Shown here: in pieces, positions 1 to 5,407 of the stretch | Position numbering within the stretch: the stretch's first letter is position 1 | Layout: each line of letters starts with the position of its first letter | Assembly: GCA_011371465.1 (NCBI GenBank) | Contig: DRQL01000354.1 | Span: 1-7,899 of the forward strand | DNA: 7,899 bases | Source: Gammaproteobacteria bacterium | GTDB lineage: Bacteria > Pseudomonadota > Gammaproteobacteria > DSM-19610 | Reading direction: 5' to 3' | Translations under genes and position numbers: made by a program | The notes under the pieces: generated by a model | Told to the model about the DNA's origin: nothing | Databases searched by the model: none | Seen by the model: only the letters and a program-made list of their open reading frames with translations

Positions 1-578
1 ATCAGCAGGTGTTGGGCAGTTTTGCCCTGAAAAAAGGCGGGACGCCGCTGCGTGTGCCGCGTGACCAGGCCCTGCAAATTTACCAGCAGCTGGAAAACGG
101 CATGCAGCCGGTGATCGAGTTCGATACGGCCGGTGAAGACCGGAGAGCCGTGCGGGTCGCTCTGTTACCTGTCCGGTTTCGTGCGGCGCTGCCGGCGTTC
201 CTGGAATGTACGGCCGGCCTGCTGTCCCTGGATTTCGAGCCGCGCAGCGAAAAGGACGTGTATTTTGCGACCAACAGCGATCGCCTGAGCCGCGCTGCGC
301 GCCGTACGCTGGAGCAGATTGCCCGCGAATATCGTCAGCGCAGGGATTTTCGCATTGTGCTGGGCGGGTTCGCCGATGCGCGTGGTGAGTCTGGCTATAA
401 CATGGAGTTGTCGCGCCGGCGCACCGCGATGGCGGCCCGTTACCTGCGTTCGCGCGGGGTGGCCGGCAAAGCCATCGAAACGCGCTACTTCGGCGAAAGC
501 AATCCACGCGCCGAAGCAGCGGGGGAAGCGGGCTGGCGCAGGGATCGACGCGTTACCGTCTGGATGGCGGACCAGTAG
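1..578 (+). CDS. MotY-like OmpA-domain outer-membrane/periplasmic protein (5' end outside window)
   Basis: The reading frame is open from the first complete codon at position 3, so the true start lies upstream. The GTG at 9 is probably internal. The C-terminal half is an OmpA/MotB-type peptidoglycan-binding domain. Counted from that GTG, it has VYFATNSDRLS at about 84-94 and GGFADARGE at about 119-127, then YNMELSRRR. Asp123 and Arg138 have the 15-residue spacing of the diaminopimelate-binding Asp/Arg pair. The preceding part, with RFRAALPAF and a Cys before the OmpA domain, resembles the N-terminal domain of MotY, which binds the flagellar T-ring around the stator. The role is therefore anchoring an envelope or motor component to peptidoglycan. 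Other OmpA-domain lipoproteins remain possible, because the signal sequence is not visible. The gene is convergent with regA and is probably unrelated to it functionally. Confidence 0.7.
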   Translation, partial: QQVLGSFALKKGGTPLRVPRDQALQIYQQLENGMQPVIEFDTAGEDRRAVRVALLPVRFRAALPAFLECTAGLLSLDFEPRSEKDVYFATNSDRLSRAARRTLEQIAREYRQRRDFRIVLGGFADARGESGYNMELSRRRTAMAARYLRSRGVAGKAIETRYFGESNPRAEAAGEAGWRRDRRVTVWMADQ

Positions 579-585
579 TCAGCCA

Positions 586-613
586 GGGAACCTCGGGTCC
601 ATTCAGAGTTCCC
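586..613 (+). other. Weak hairpin after the OmpA-domain gene
   Basis: GGGAAC (586-591) and GTTCCC (608-613) can pair, and one bulged base lets the stem extend by CTC/GAG. It begins 8 bases after the stop codon. There is no T tract, so it is at most a weak or factor-assisted 3' end. It touches the start of the palindromic repeat. Confidence 0.3.
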
Positions 614-698
614 GTCATTGCAAGCGTAGCGCGGCAATCTCATGCAATGGAATCCATCGGTTGGAGATTGCCGCGTCACTTCGTTCCTCGCAATGACG
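613..698. repeat. Palindromic dispersed repeat (MITE/REP-like) between convergent genes
   Basis: The left arm (613-641) begins CGTCATTGCAAGCG and ends CGCGGCAATCTC. The right arm (664-698) is its imperfect reverse complement, beginning GAGATTGCCGCG and ending CGCAATGACG. The outer 9 bp and inner 12 bp pair perfectly; the middle differs by a small indel. The 22-base loop is unrelated. Sequences of the CGTCATTGCGAGCG...CGGCAATC type are common intergenic dispersed repeats in many bacterial genomes. There is no ORF inside, so any mobility would need a transposase in trans. Its place between two converging genes is typical, and the transcript hairpin could help end transcription from either side. 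Confidence 0.75.
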
Positions 699-715
699 AA
701 TGAAGCAGAGCTTCC

Positions 716-1264
716 CTAGTCTTTCACCGGTCGCTTGGCCAGCTTGCGCTGCAGTGTACGCCGGTGCATGCGCAGGGTTCTTGCTGCAGCGGATACATTC
801 CCGTCACATTCGTTCAGTACCTTCTGGAGGTGTTCCCATTCCAGGCGTCTGACGGACAACGGGTTGTCGGACAGGGGCACGCTGGCATCTCCTTCATCCT
901 TGTGCAGCGCGGCCAGTATCTCGTCCGCGTTGGCGGGTTTGGTGAGGTAATGAACCGCACCCAGCTTGATGGCTTCAACGGCCGTGGCCACACTGGCGTA
1001 ACCGGTCAGGATGACCATGCGGGTATTTTCGTCCAGAGCGTGCAACTTGCCGGCGAGCACCAGCCCCGACTCCTGGCCGATACGCAGGTCGATGACGGCA
1101 TACTCCGGTTCCAGTTGCGCCGCCTTTTCCAGGGCATCCTGTATGTTATTTGCCGTAACCACCTCGTAGCCACGATGGTTCAGTGCATCCGCGAGCACTT
1201 CGCAGAAGACCTCATCGTCGTCAACGATCAACAGGGAAGGTTTTGTTTCGGTGTCAGTGTTCAT
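716..1264 (-). CDS. regA: RegA/PrrA/RoxR-family redox response regulator
   Basis: This is a 182-aa two-domain response regulator, the usual length for the RegA/ActR/PrrA/RoxR family. The receiver domain (about 10-120) has the acidic pocket D15-D17, phosphoacceptor D59 in VIDLR, the switch T87 in ILTGYAS, and K109 in LTKPA. A short linker leads to a Fis-type helix-turn-helix (about 147-177). Its NVSAAARTLRMHRRTLQRKL is close to the strongly conserved RegA recognition helix. Phosphorylated by the adjacent sensor, such proteins control respiratory oxidases, electron-transfer and carbon- or nitrogen-fixation genes according to redox state. The ATG is 5 bp past the regB stop with no strong Shine-Dalgarno, so translational coupling to regB is likely. 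Which genes it controls here is inferred only. Confidence 0.93.
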   Translation of the reverse strand: MNTDTETKPSLLIVDDDEVFCEVLADALNHRGYEVVTANNIQDALEKAAQLEPEYAVIDLRIGQESGLVLAGKLHALDENTRMVILTGYASVATAVEAIKLGAVHYLTKPANADEILAALHKDEGDASVPLSDNPLSVRRLEWEHLQKVLNECDGNVSAAARTLRMHRRTLQRKLAKRPVKD

Positions 1265-1269
1265 GCGCG

Positions 1270-2529
1270 TCAGAACGTTGCCAGTGGTAATTGTACGCGT
1301 GTGCAGGTGCCGCCACCCTCGCGGTCGGACAGCTCAATGGTCCCGCCCAGGCGCTGCAGGGTTGCATGGGTGAGAAACAGCCCCAGCCCCATGCCGAATT
1401 CCTTGTGGCTGGTCTTGTGCTGCCCGATGGTGTCAGCGGTCTGTGGATGCAGGCCGGGACCTCGATCCAGTATATCGATGCGCAGGTAATGGCGATCCCA
1501 GCCGGCGATCATTCGCAGGGGTTCACTCGACGCGTCAGCCGCATTGTTGAGCAGGTTGATGAGCGACTGGTGCAGCGTGTGCTCGTCGACGATCCGGGCC
1601 TGGTCTGTGCCGGGATCGATCCGGACATCCAGTGCTGCATCGAGACGCTGCCGGTTCCACTCGCTCGTTACTGACTCAATAAAATGTTCAACCCGGACCA
1701 GGCTGCCGCTCTCTGCGCGCGCTTCCCCGGCGGATGCCGATATGACGGACAGCGCCTGCTTGCAACGTTTCACCTGGTCATCGAGGATGCCCAGTTTGCG
1801 TTTGATGTCTGCAGGGACCGCGCTGCGTTCCAGCTCGCCGGTGAGCACGGCCATGGTGGCCAGGGGGGTGCCGAGTTCGTGTGCAGCCCCGGTGGCCAGC
1901 GTGCCCAGCGCCACCAGCTGTTTGTCGCGCAGGGACTGTTCCCGCGCTTCAGCCAGTAAGCGGTCCCGCTCCCGCAGGGTCCTGGCCATGCCGACGACGA
2001 ACCAGGCGATGAGTACGGCGCTCAGGACAAAACCGAACCACATGCCGAACACGTGCTGGCTGAAGTTGTCGTTGTGCTGCATGTGATCGTTGCCGGGCAG
2101 CGGAATAAAGAAAAACATCAGCAGGCTGTAACAACCGATGGTGAGCAGTGCCATCGACCAGGTGGCCCGGGCGGACAGCACGGTTGCCGCGATGATCAGC
2201 GGTAGCAGGAAAAACCAGGCGAAAGGGTTGGTTGCGCCACCGGTAAAGTACAGTACGCCGGTCAGGGCTATTACGTCGATGGTCAGCTGCAGAAAGAATT
2301 CCCCGTCCCGGATGTTCGCTGCGCCGCGGATCCTGCGCCAGGTCCAGAAATTCACCGCGGCCAGGGTGCCGATAATGAACAGCAATGGTTGCAGGGGCAG
2401 TGCCAGTCCGGCCAGCTGGCGAGCGACCAGCAGCGCACCCAGTTCCCCGCTGATGACCAGGTTGCGCAGCAGGAACAGGCGCTTCAGGTTGCGCGTACTG
2501 CTGGCACCGGCTGGATCCTGATGGGGCAT
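1270..2529 (-). CDS. regB: RegB/PrrB/RoxS-family redox sensor histidine kinase
   Basis: This 419-aa inner-membrane sensor kinase has about six hydrophobic segments between residues 20 and 182. The family quinone-binding motif GGATNPF is at 97-103, between membrane segments. The H-box GAAHELGTPL carries phospho-acceptor His217. Cys256, in DQVKRCKQ, matches the redox-active cysteine described in Rhodobacter RegB. The catalytic domain shows the N box (NLLNNAADAS, 325-334), the G1 box (DRGPG, 355-359) and the G2 box (GMGLGLF, 379-385). It should sense the quinone pool or redox state and phosphorylate RegA. The ATG is the only plausible start: an in-frame TAG lies four codons upstream and no start codon lies between. 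No Shine-Dalgarno is present, so the message may be leaderless. It is transcribed with regA and is divergent from the outer-membrane protein gene. Confidence 0.94.
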   Translation of the reverse strand: MPHQDPAGASSTRNLKRLFLLRNLVISGELGALLVARQLAGLALPLQPLLFIIGTLAAVNFWTWRRIRGAANIRDGEFFLQLTIDVIALTGVLYFTGGATNPFAWFFLLPLIIAATVLSARATWSMALLTIGCYSLLMFFFIPLPGNDHMQHNDNFSQHVFGMWFGFVLSAVLIAWFVVGMARTLRERDRLLAEAREQSLRDKQLVALGTLATGAAHELGTPLATMAVLTGELERSAVPADIKRKLGILDDQVKRCKQALSVISASAGEARAESGSLVRVEHFIESVTSEWNRQRLDAALDVRIDPGTDQARIVDEHTLHQSLINLLNNAADASSEPLRMIAGWDRHYLRIDILDRGPGLHPQTADTIGQHKTSHKEFGMGLGLFLTHATLQRLGGTIELSDREGGGTCTRVQLPLATF

Positions 2530-2535
2530 GGGGGG

Positions 2536-2544
2536 ATTCTAGCA
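2536..2544 (-). promoter_or_regulatory. Extended -10 promoter element for regBA
   Basis: On the - strand this reads TGCTAGAAT, an extended -10 (TGN plus a 5/6 match to TATAAT). The expected start, about 7 bases further on, falls at the A of the regB ATG. There is no good -35 hexamer at 17 bp. The -35 zone is instead bordered by the GCGACAA palindrome, which is how activator-dependent promoters look. Confidence 0.55.
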
Positions 2545-2563
2545 GTTCGCTATTTCCCGGGGT

Positions 2564-2578
2564 GCGACAAATTGTCGC
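2564..2578. promoter_or_regulatory. Putative RegA/PrrA operator in the divergent promoter region
   Basis: GCGACAA-A-TTGTCGC is a perfect inverted repeat with 7-bp arms around one central base. GCGNC half-sites in inverted orientation with variable spacing are the kind of site reported for RegA/PrrA proteins. Its centre (2571) is at -42 relative to the inferred regB start at 2529, and near -60 relative to the inferred start of the divergent gene around 2631. Both are standard activator positions. Binding by RegA is inference. Confidence 0.6.
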
Positions 2579-2615
2579 GCGACCCTGTGACGCATTCCGC
2601 GGTACCGGTGGTTGT

Positions 2616-2624
2616 TGCTAGATT
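2616..2624 (+). promoter_or_regulatory. Extended -10 candidate for the outer-membrane protein gene
   Basis: TGCTAGATT fits an extended -10 (TGN plus 4/6 of TATAAT) and nearly repeats the regB element on the other strand. No clear -35 is present. Start near 2631 would give a 5' leader of about 36 bases. Confidence 0.35.
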
Positions 2625-2666
2625 GCGCAACAGAACAGTGACAGACGGAAAATAACGGGGAATACG

Positions 2667-3668
2667 GTGAAGAAACTCATGACGACCTGTTTGCTGGCCA
2701 TGTCGGGCAGCCCGGCCCTGGCCGCCGACCATCATCACCATCACGCGCACCTGACGGAGTCTCCCGCCGGCGTGATGGGGGATCATGTGCACCATAAGGG
2801 CAGCTGGATGTTTTCCTACACCTACATGACCATGCATATGGACGGTATGCGGGATGGTACCAGTGACCTCAGTAATTCCGAGGTGTTGCAGGATTTCATG
2901 GTGACGCCCACCAGCATGGATATGCAGATGCACGTGCTTGGCACCATGTATGCCGTTACCGATGACTTTACCCTGATGGCGATGGCTCCCTGGATTCGCA
3001 AGGAAATGGATCACCGAACGCGCATGGGGGTACGTTTCAGTACCAGCAGTGAGGGGCTCGGTGATGTAAAGCTGGGTGGTATATACAAGGTATACAGCCG
3101 GGATGACCAGCAGTGGTTGCTGAATTTCAGTGTCAGCGCCCCGACGGGGGACATTGACGAAAAAGGCAATACCCCGGCCATGCGCAATGCGCAGCTGCCC
3201 TATCCCATGCAGCTGGGTTCGGGAACCTGGGACCTGTTGCCCGGGGTGACGTATACCGGTGCGAAGCAGGCCTGGTCCTGGGGTGGGCAGGTGCTGGGTA
3301 CGGTACGCACGGGCGGGAACAACGACAATCATTACTCCCTGGGGGACCGGCTGGAGCTGGGTGGCTGGGGTGCGTACCGTTTCGCCCCGGCCTGGAGCAC
3401 CTCCCTGCGCCTGAAATGGCAGACCTGGGGGAATATAGACGGCAGCGACCCGAAGCTGAATCCAGACGTGGTACCGACCGCGGATCCCGATCTGCAGGGC
3501 GGCACCCGGGCTGATGTGCTGGCGGGCGTGAACTTTTACGCACCTGCCGGTGTCTTTGGTGGAAACCGGCTCGCTGTCGAAGGGGGTGTGCCCGTTTACG
3601 AGAACCTGGACGGCCCGCAGATGAGTACGCAATGGATGCTCAACGCGAGCTGGCAGATGGTGTTCTAG
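2667..3668 (+). CDS. His/Met-rich outer-membrane beta-barrel protein ('transporter' / Phenol_MetA_deg-like family)
   Basis: This 333-aa exported protein starts at GTG (2667). This start, not Met5, supplies the Lys2-Lys3 n-region of a signal peptide ending near ALA-A (19-20), and a GGGG Shine-Dalgarno precedes it. The mature N-terminus is metal-binding in character: five consecutive His at 22-26, more His to about 43, and about 15 Met in the next 100 residues, including TMHMDGM and SMDMQMHV. The rest has alternating amphipathic strands, GLGDVKLG, the barrel-like PYPMQLGSGTWDLLPG, and a C-terminal aromatic Phe (WQMVF) typical of outer-membrane barrels. It matches a widespread family, often labelled only 'transporter', found near copper and heavy-metal genes. 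A copper or other soft-metal role is inferred from composition. It is divergent from regB and ends at a strong terminator. Confidence 0.8.
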   Translation: MKKLMTTCLLAMSGSPALAADHHHHHAHLTESPAGVMGDHVHHKGSWMFSYTYMTMHMDGMRDGTSDLSNSEVLQDFMVTPTSMDMQMHVLGTMYAVTDDFTLMAMAPWIRKEMDHRTRMGVRFSTSSEGLGDVKLGGIYKVYSRDDQQWLLNFSVSAPTGDIDEKGNTPAMRNAQLPYPMQLGSGTWDLLPGVTYTGAKQAWSWGGQVLGTVRTGGNNDNHYSLGDRLELGGWGAYRFAPAWSTSLRLKWQTWGNIDGSDPKLNPDVVPTADPDLQGGTRADVLAGVNFYAPAGVFGGNRLAVEGGVPVYENLDGPQMSTQWMLNASWQMVF

Positions 3669-3748
3669 GCTTTCAGGACGTTCAGCGCAGATTCGAATTT
3701 CGCGGTTCAGTTTCTTTCAGCATCTCCCTCCCGCTGAACCGGGAACCT

Positions 3749-3776
3749 GGCGCAGGCTTCGGCCTGCGCTTTTTTT
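3749..3776 (+). terminator. Intrinsic terminator with UUCG tetraloop
   Basis: GCGCAGGC (3750-3757), the loop TTCG (3758-3761) and GCCTGCGC (3762-3769) form an 8-bp GC-rich stem, extendable by one G-U pair. Seven T follow (3770-3776). C(UUCG)G is an unusually stable RNA tetraloop. It lies 80 bases after the outer-membrane protein stop and separates that gene from the Crp-family gene. Confidence 0.93.
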
Positions 3777-3778
3777 GG

Positions 3779-3807
3779 TTCAAATTTCCCCGGTTACCGT
3801 CTAAGCT
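3779..3807 (+). promoter_or_regulatory. Weak sigma70-like promoter candidate for the Crp-family gene
   Basis: TTCAAA (3779-3784), a 17-bp spacer and TAAGCT (3802-3807) match the -35 at 4/6 and the -10 at 3/6. The upstream terminator ends at 3776, so a promoter should lie in this 40-bp gap. The start would fall near 3814, giving almost no leader before the ATG at 3817. Confidence 0.3.
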
Positions 3808-3816
3808 GCCGGTGCG

Positions 3817-4482
3817 ATGCCGAACGCAGAATCACTACTGGATGAATGGTTTCCGCGCAGCGACCCGTCGCTGCAGTCCTTGCGCACGCAGGTGCAGAGT
3901 GTGCACCTGCCGGCCGGCCAGACGGTATTCCACCGTGGCGATACCTGTCGGAACTACCTGGTGGTAGTGAGCGGCAGCGTCCGCGTGCAGGTGCTGTCGA
4001 CCGGCGGACGCGAAGTGGTGCTGTACCGGGTAGGTGAAGGACAGTCCTGCGTGATCACTACCTCCTGTCTGATCAGTCACGAGGCCTATCCGGCGGAAGG
4101 AATCACGGAATCGCCCACGGATGCACTGGTCATACCCCAGGAGCTTTTCAACGAGGCGCTGGGACGTTCGGAGAACTTTCGAACATTCGTGTTTGCCAGC
4201 CAGGGACAGCGTCTCGGTGACCTGATCAAGCGGGTCGAGGATGTCGCCTTTGGCCGTATTGATGCGCGCCTGGCCAAGCACCTGGTGGATCGCTGCGAAA
4301 ACAGGCCCGGCCTGATCACCGCGACACACCAGCAGCTGGCCAGCGAGCTGGGTACCGCCCGCGAGGTGGTCAGCCGTCAGTTGAAGGTATTCGAAAAGCA
4401 GGCGTGGATCGCGGTGCACCGCGGTTCGGTCGAGATACTCGAACCGCAGGCGCTGTCACGTGTGTGGATGGATGCAGAGTAA
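3817..4482 (+). CDS. Crp/Fnr-family transcription regulator with sensor-domain cysteines
   Basis: This 221-aa protein has an N-terminal cyclic-nucleotide-binding-type beta-roll (about 20-115, including LPAGQTVFHRGD and VVSGSVRV), a dimerisation helix (about 120-160) and a winged helix-turn-helix (about 168-205, THQQLASELGTAREVVSRQLKVFE). The region that carries the cAMP-binding Arg-Ser in Crp reads SCVITTSCLI here, so cAMP binding is unlikely. There is no Fnr-type N-terminal cysteine cluster either. Cys44, Cys78, Cys84 and Cys160 are available for thiol, persulfide or metal chemistry. Crp/Fnr regulators of this type recur beside DUF2892 membrane proteins, as here. The ATG has no good Shine-Dalgarno and may be near-leaderless. 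The ligand and targets are unknown; control of the downstream gene is inferred from adjacency. Confidence 0.88.
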   Translation: MPNAESLLDEWFPRSDPSLQSLRTQVQSVHLPAGQTVFHRGDTCRNYLVVVSGSVRVQVLSTGGREVVLYRVGEGQSCVITTSCLISHEAYPAEGITESPTDALVIPQELFNEALGRSENFRTFVFASQGQRLGDLIKRVEDVAFGRIDARLAKHLVDRCENRPGLITATHQQLASELGTAREVVSRQLKVFEKQAWIAVHRGSVEILEPQALSRVWMDAE

Positions 4483-4526
4483 AAACACCGGGCGCCTGGT
4501 GACTTAATCACTGTTGCCGGCAGGTC

Positions 4527-4551
4527 TTGCGGGTATCGTTGTTGCAGGTAT
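4527..4551 (+). promoter_or_regulatory. Direct repeat in the promoter gap of the DUF2892 gene
   Basis: TTGCGGGTAT (4527-4536) and TTGCAGGTAT (4542-4551) match at 9 of 10 positions with a 15-bp period. They sit in the 95-bp gap between the Crp-family gene and the DUF2892 gene. They could be an operator, or could overlap the promoter (TTGCGG, 16-bp spacer, TATTCA is a poor sigma70 fit). No dyad typical of Crp/Fnr sites was found. Confidence 0.3.
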
Positions 4552-4577
4552 TCAACGAGTAAACTGCGAGGTGTGTA

Positions 4578-4775
4578 ATGGCTAATGTATGTGGTGTGGA
4601 TCGTGTGGTTCGTGTCTTGGGCGGTGCGGCATTGCTGGCGCTTTCTCTGCTTGGTCCGCTGACGGATACGCTGTATCCGTGGGGATTGATCGGCGTTGTG
4701 CCCTTACTGACGGGTTTGCTGGGCTGGTGCCCGGCCTACCGTATTTTCGGCTTCAGGTCCTGTCGGGCAGCGTAA
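4578..4775 (+). CDS. DUF2892 family inner-membrane protein (YgaP membrane-domain-like)
   Basis: This 65-aa protein has the layout of DUF2892, also found as the membrane domain of the rhodanese YgaP. It has a short N-terminus with GVDRVVRVLGG, a first membrane helix (about 12-27), a turn, a second helix (about 33-48) with the family signature LIGVVPLLTGLLGWCP (37-52), and a Cys near the C-terminus (FRSC, Cys62). Cys5, Cys51 and Cys62 are present. GAGGTG precedes the ATG. The family is often encoded with rhodaneses or Crp/Fnr-type regulators and is linked to sulfur or persulfide handling, though its molecular role is not settled. No rhodanese domain is attached here. It is probably regulated by the upstream Crp-family protein (inference). 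Confidence 0.88.
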   Translation: MANVCGVDRVVRVLGGAALLALSLLGPLTDTLYPWGLIGVVPLLTGLLGWCPAYRIFGFRSCRAA

Positions 4776-4787
4776 CGAATCCGCTTT

Positions 4788-4835
4788 CACAGTAACCGTT
4801 CGACCTCCTTTCAGGGGGGGCGAGCGGTTACTGTG
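4788..4835 (+). other. Long stem-loop downstream of the DUF2892 gene
   Basis: CACAGTAACCG (4788-4798) pairs perfectly with CGGTTACTGTG (4825-4835). The stem continues inward through TTCG/CGAG with one wobble pair and then CCTCC against the G-run 4814-4820. It begins 12 bases after the DUF2892 stop codon. No T tract follows on either strand, so it is not a canonical intrinsic terminator. It may stabilise the 3' end or work with Rho. Confidence 0.6.
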
Positions 4836-5147
4836 GTCGGCGGGCAGCCACCCCGTGAATCCGGTTTGAACTTTATCCAGTGGCCAATGTCTCTGTAAAA
4901 GCTTTGCTGAAGGTCGTCAGCAGGGCGGATCGGTAATCGCCTCAACGGCAGCATTTTCCCGGTATACATTCGTATAGCCGATGCGTGTCATGGTGACGTG
5001 TTGTCATGCCATTTTGTCGCATTTTGATATTTCTGTCGGAATTATTTACATCTTCCCTGCTTGATTGTAACCATCTGTTATAGAAGAGAAATGTATAGTC
5101 CCACAAACTGTGCCGATATAAGTTACAGATTATAAGAATAATTTAAT
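4836..5147. other. Gene-free stretch, mostly unassigned
   Basis: I see no convincing coding frame or RNA gene here. It contains a 6-bp inverted repeat TGCTGA/TCAGCA (4905-4922) and a TATAGT -10-like hexamer at 5094-5099 without a matching -35. From about 5030 the DNA turns markedly AT-rich compared with the surrounding genes. Confidence 0.4.
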
Positions 5148-5230
5148 ATTCAGCTTATTTGAAATAACAGGAATTATAACCAGCTGAATTAACTTGAAAA
5201 TAATATTGACTGTTGTCTACAAACGACAGT
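5148..5230. promoter_or_regulatory. AT-rich cluster of inverted repeats upstream of the 768-aa gene
   Basis: Three dyads are packed here. ATTCAGCT (5148-5155) pairs with AGCTGAAT (5182-5189). TTATTTGAAATAA (5155-5167) is palindromic around one base. ACTGTTGT (5209-5216) pairs with ACGACAGT (5223-5230) with one wobble. The last overlaps the candidate promoter at 5194-5223. Such an arrangement suits operators for one or more regulators; none is identifiable. Confidence 0.4.
5194..5223 (+). promoter_or_regulatory. Candidate sigma70 promoter for the 768-aa gene
   Basis: TTGAAA (5194-5199, 5/6 of the -35 consensus), an 18-bp spacer and TACAAA (5218-5223, 4/6 of the -10). Start would be near 5230, leaving a 5' leader of about 300 bases. 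TTGACT at 5206 is an alternative -35, but without a good -10. Confidence 0.3.
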
Positions 5231-5283
5231 TTATGACGATATACATTACACTGCTTGGTCCAGCTGCCATAGCCTGTCCATTT

Positions 5284-5407
5284 ATGCGGGGAAATACCGC
5301 CCGCATCTCCATACCTTGTTGATTATCCAGATTAAAAATCCGAGTGGCCCGGATACTGCTTATTCAGTGCCCCATACTTGGGCGGGATAAGCGGAATTTG
5401 TATTCCG
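5284..5407 (+). ncRNA. Putative structured 5' leader: four adjacent hairpins
   Basis: Four stems follow one another. ATGCGGG/CCCGCAT spans 5284-5306 (7 bp, 9-base loop). ATCCG/CGGAT spans 5338-5354 (5 bp). GCTTAT...ATAAGC spans 5358-5392 and encloses GCCC/GGGC (6 plus 4 bp). CGGAAT-TTGT-ATTCCG spans 5392-5407 (6 bp). No T tract follows, so transcription attenuation is not evident. The region ends about 125 bases before the ATG of the exported protein. I do not recognise a known riboswitch class; it could also be DNA-level dyads. Confidence 0.35.

Noticed and set aside
702..714. GAAGC-AGA-GCTTC hairpin as a regA terminator
   Set aside because: The stem is only 5 bp with no T tract on the - strand, and it overlaps the end of the gene spacing; too weak to call.
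764..1489. 241-codon + strand open frame across regA and the end of regB
   Set aside because: It spans two clearly real - strand genes and has no domain features; it is a shadow frame.
2550..3632. 360-codon open frame on the - strand, antisense to the outer-membrane protein gene
   Set aside because: It mirrors a GC-rich coding gene. The + strand frame has a signal peptide, barrel features and family resemblance, while the antisense translation is rich in His, Gly and Pro without recognisable domains.
3835..4419. 194-codon - strand frame opposite the Crp-family gene
   Set aside because: It is a shadow of a recognisable Crp/Fnr protein and has no features of its own.
5061..5074. TTGAT half-site of an Fnr box
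   Set aside because: The second half (ATCAA at the right spacing) is missing; the same is true of the TTGAT half-sites near 5320 and 5525.
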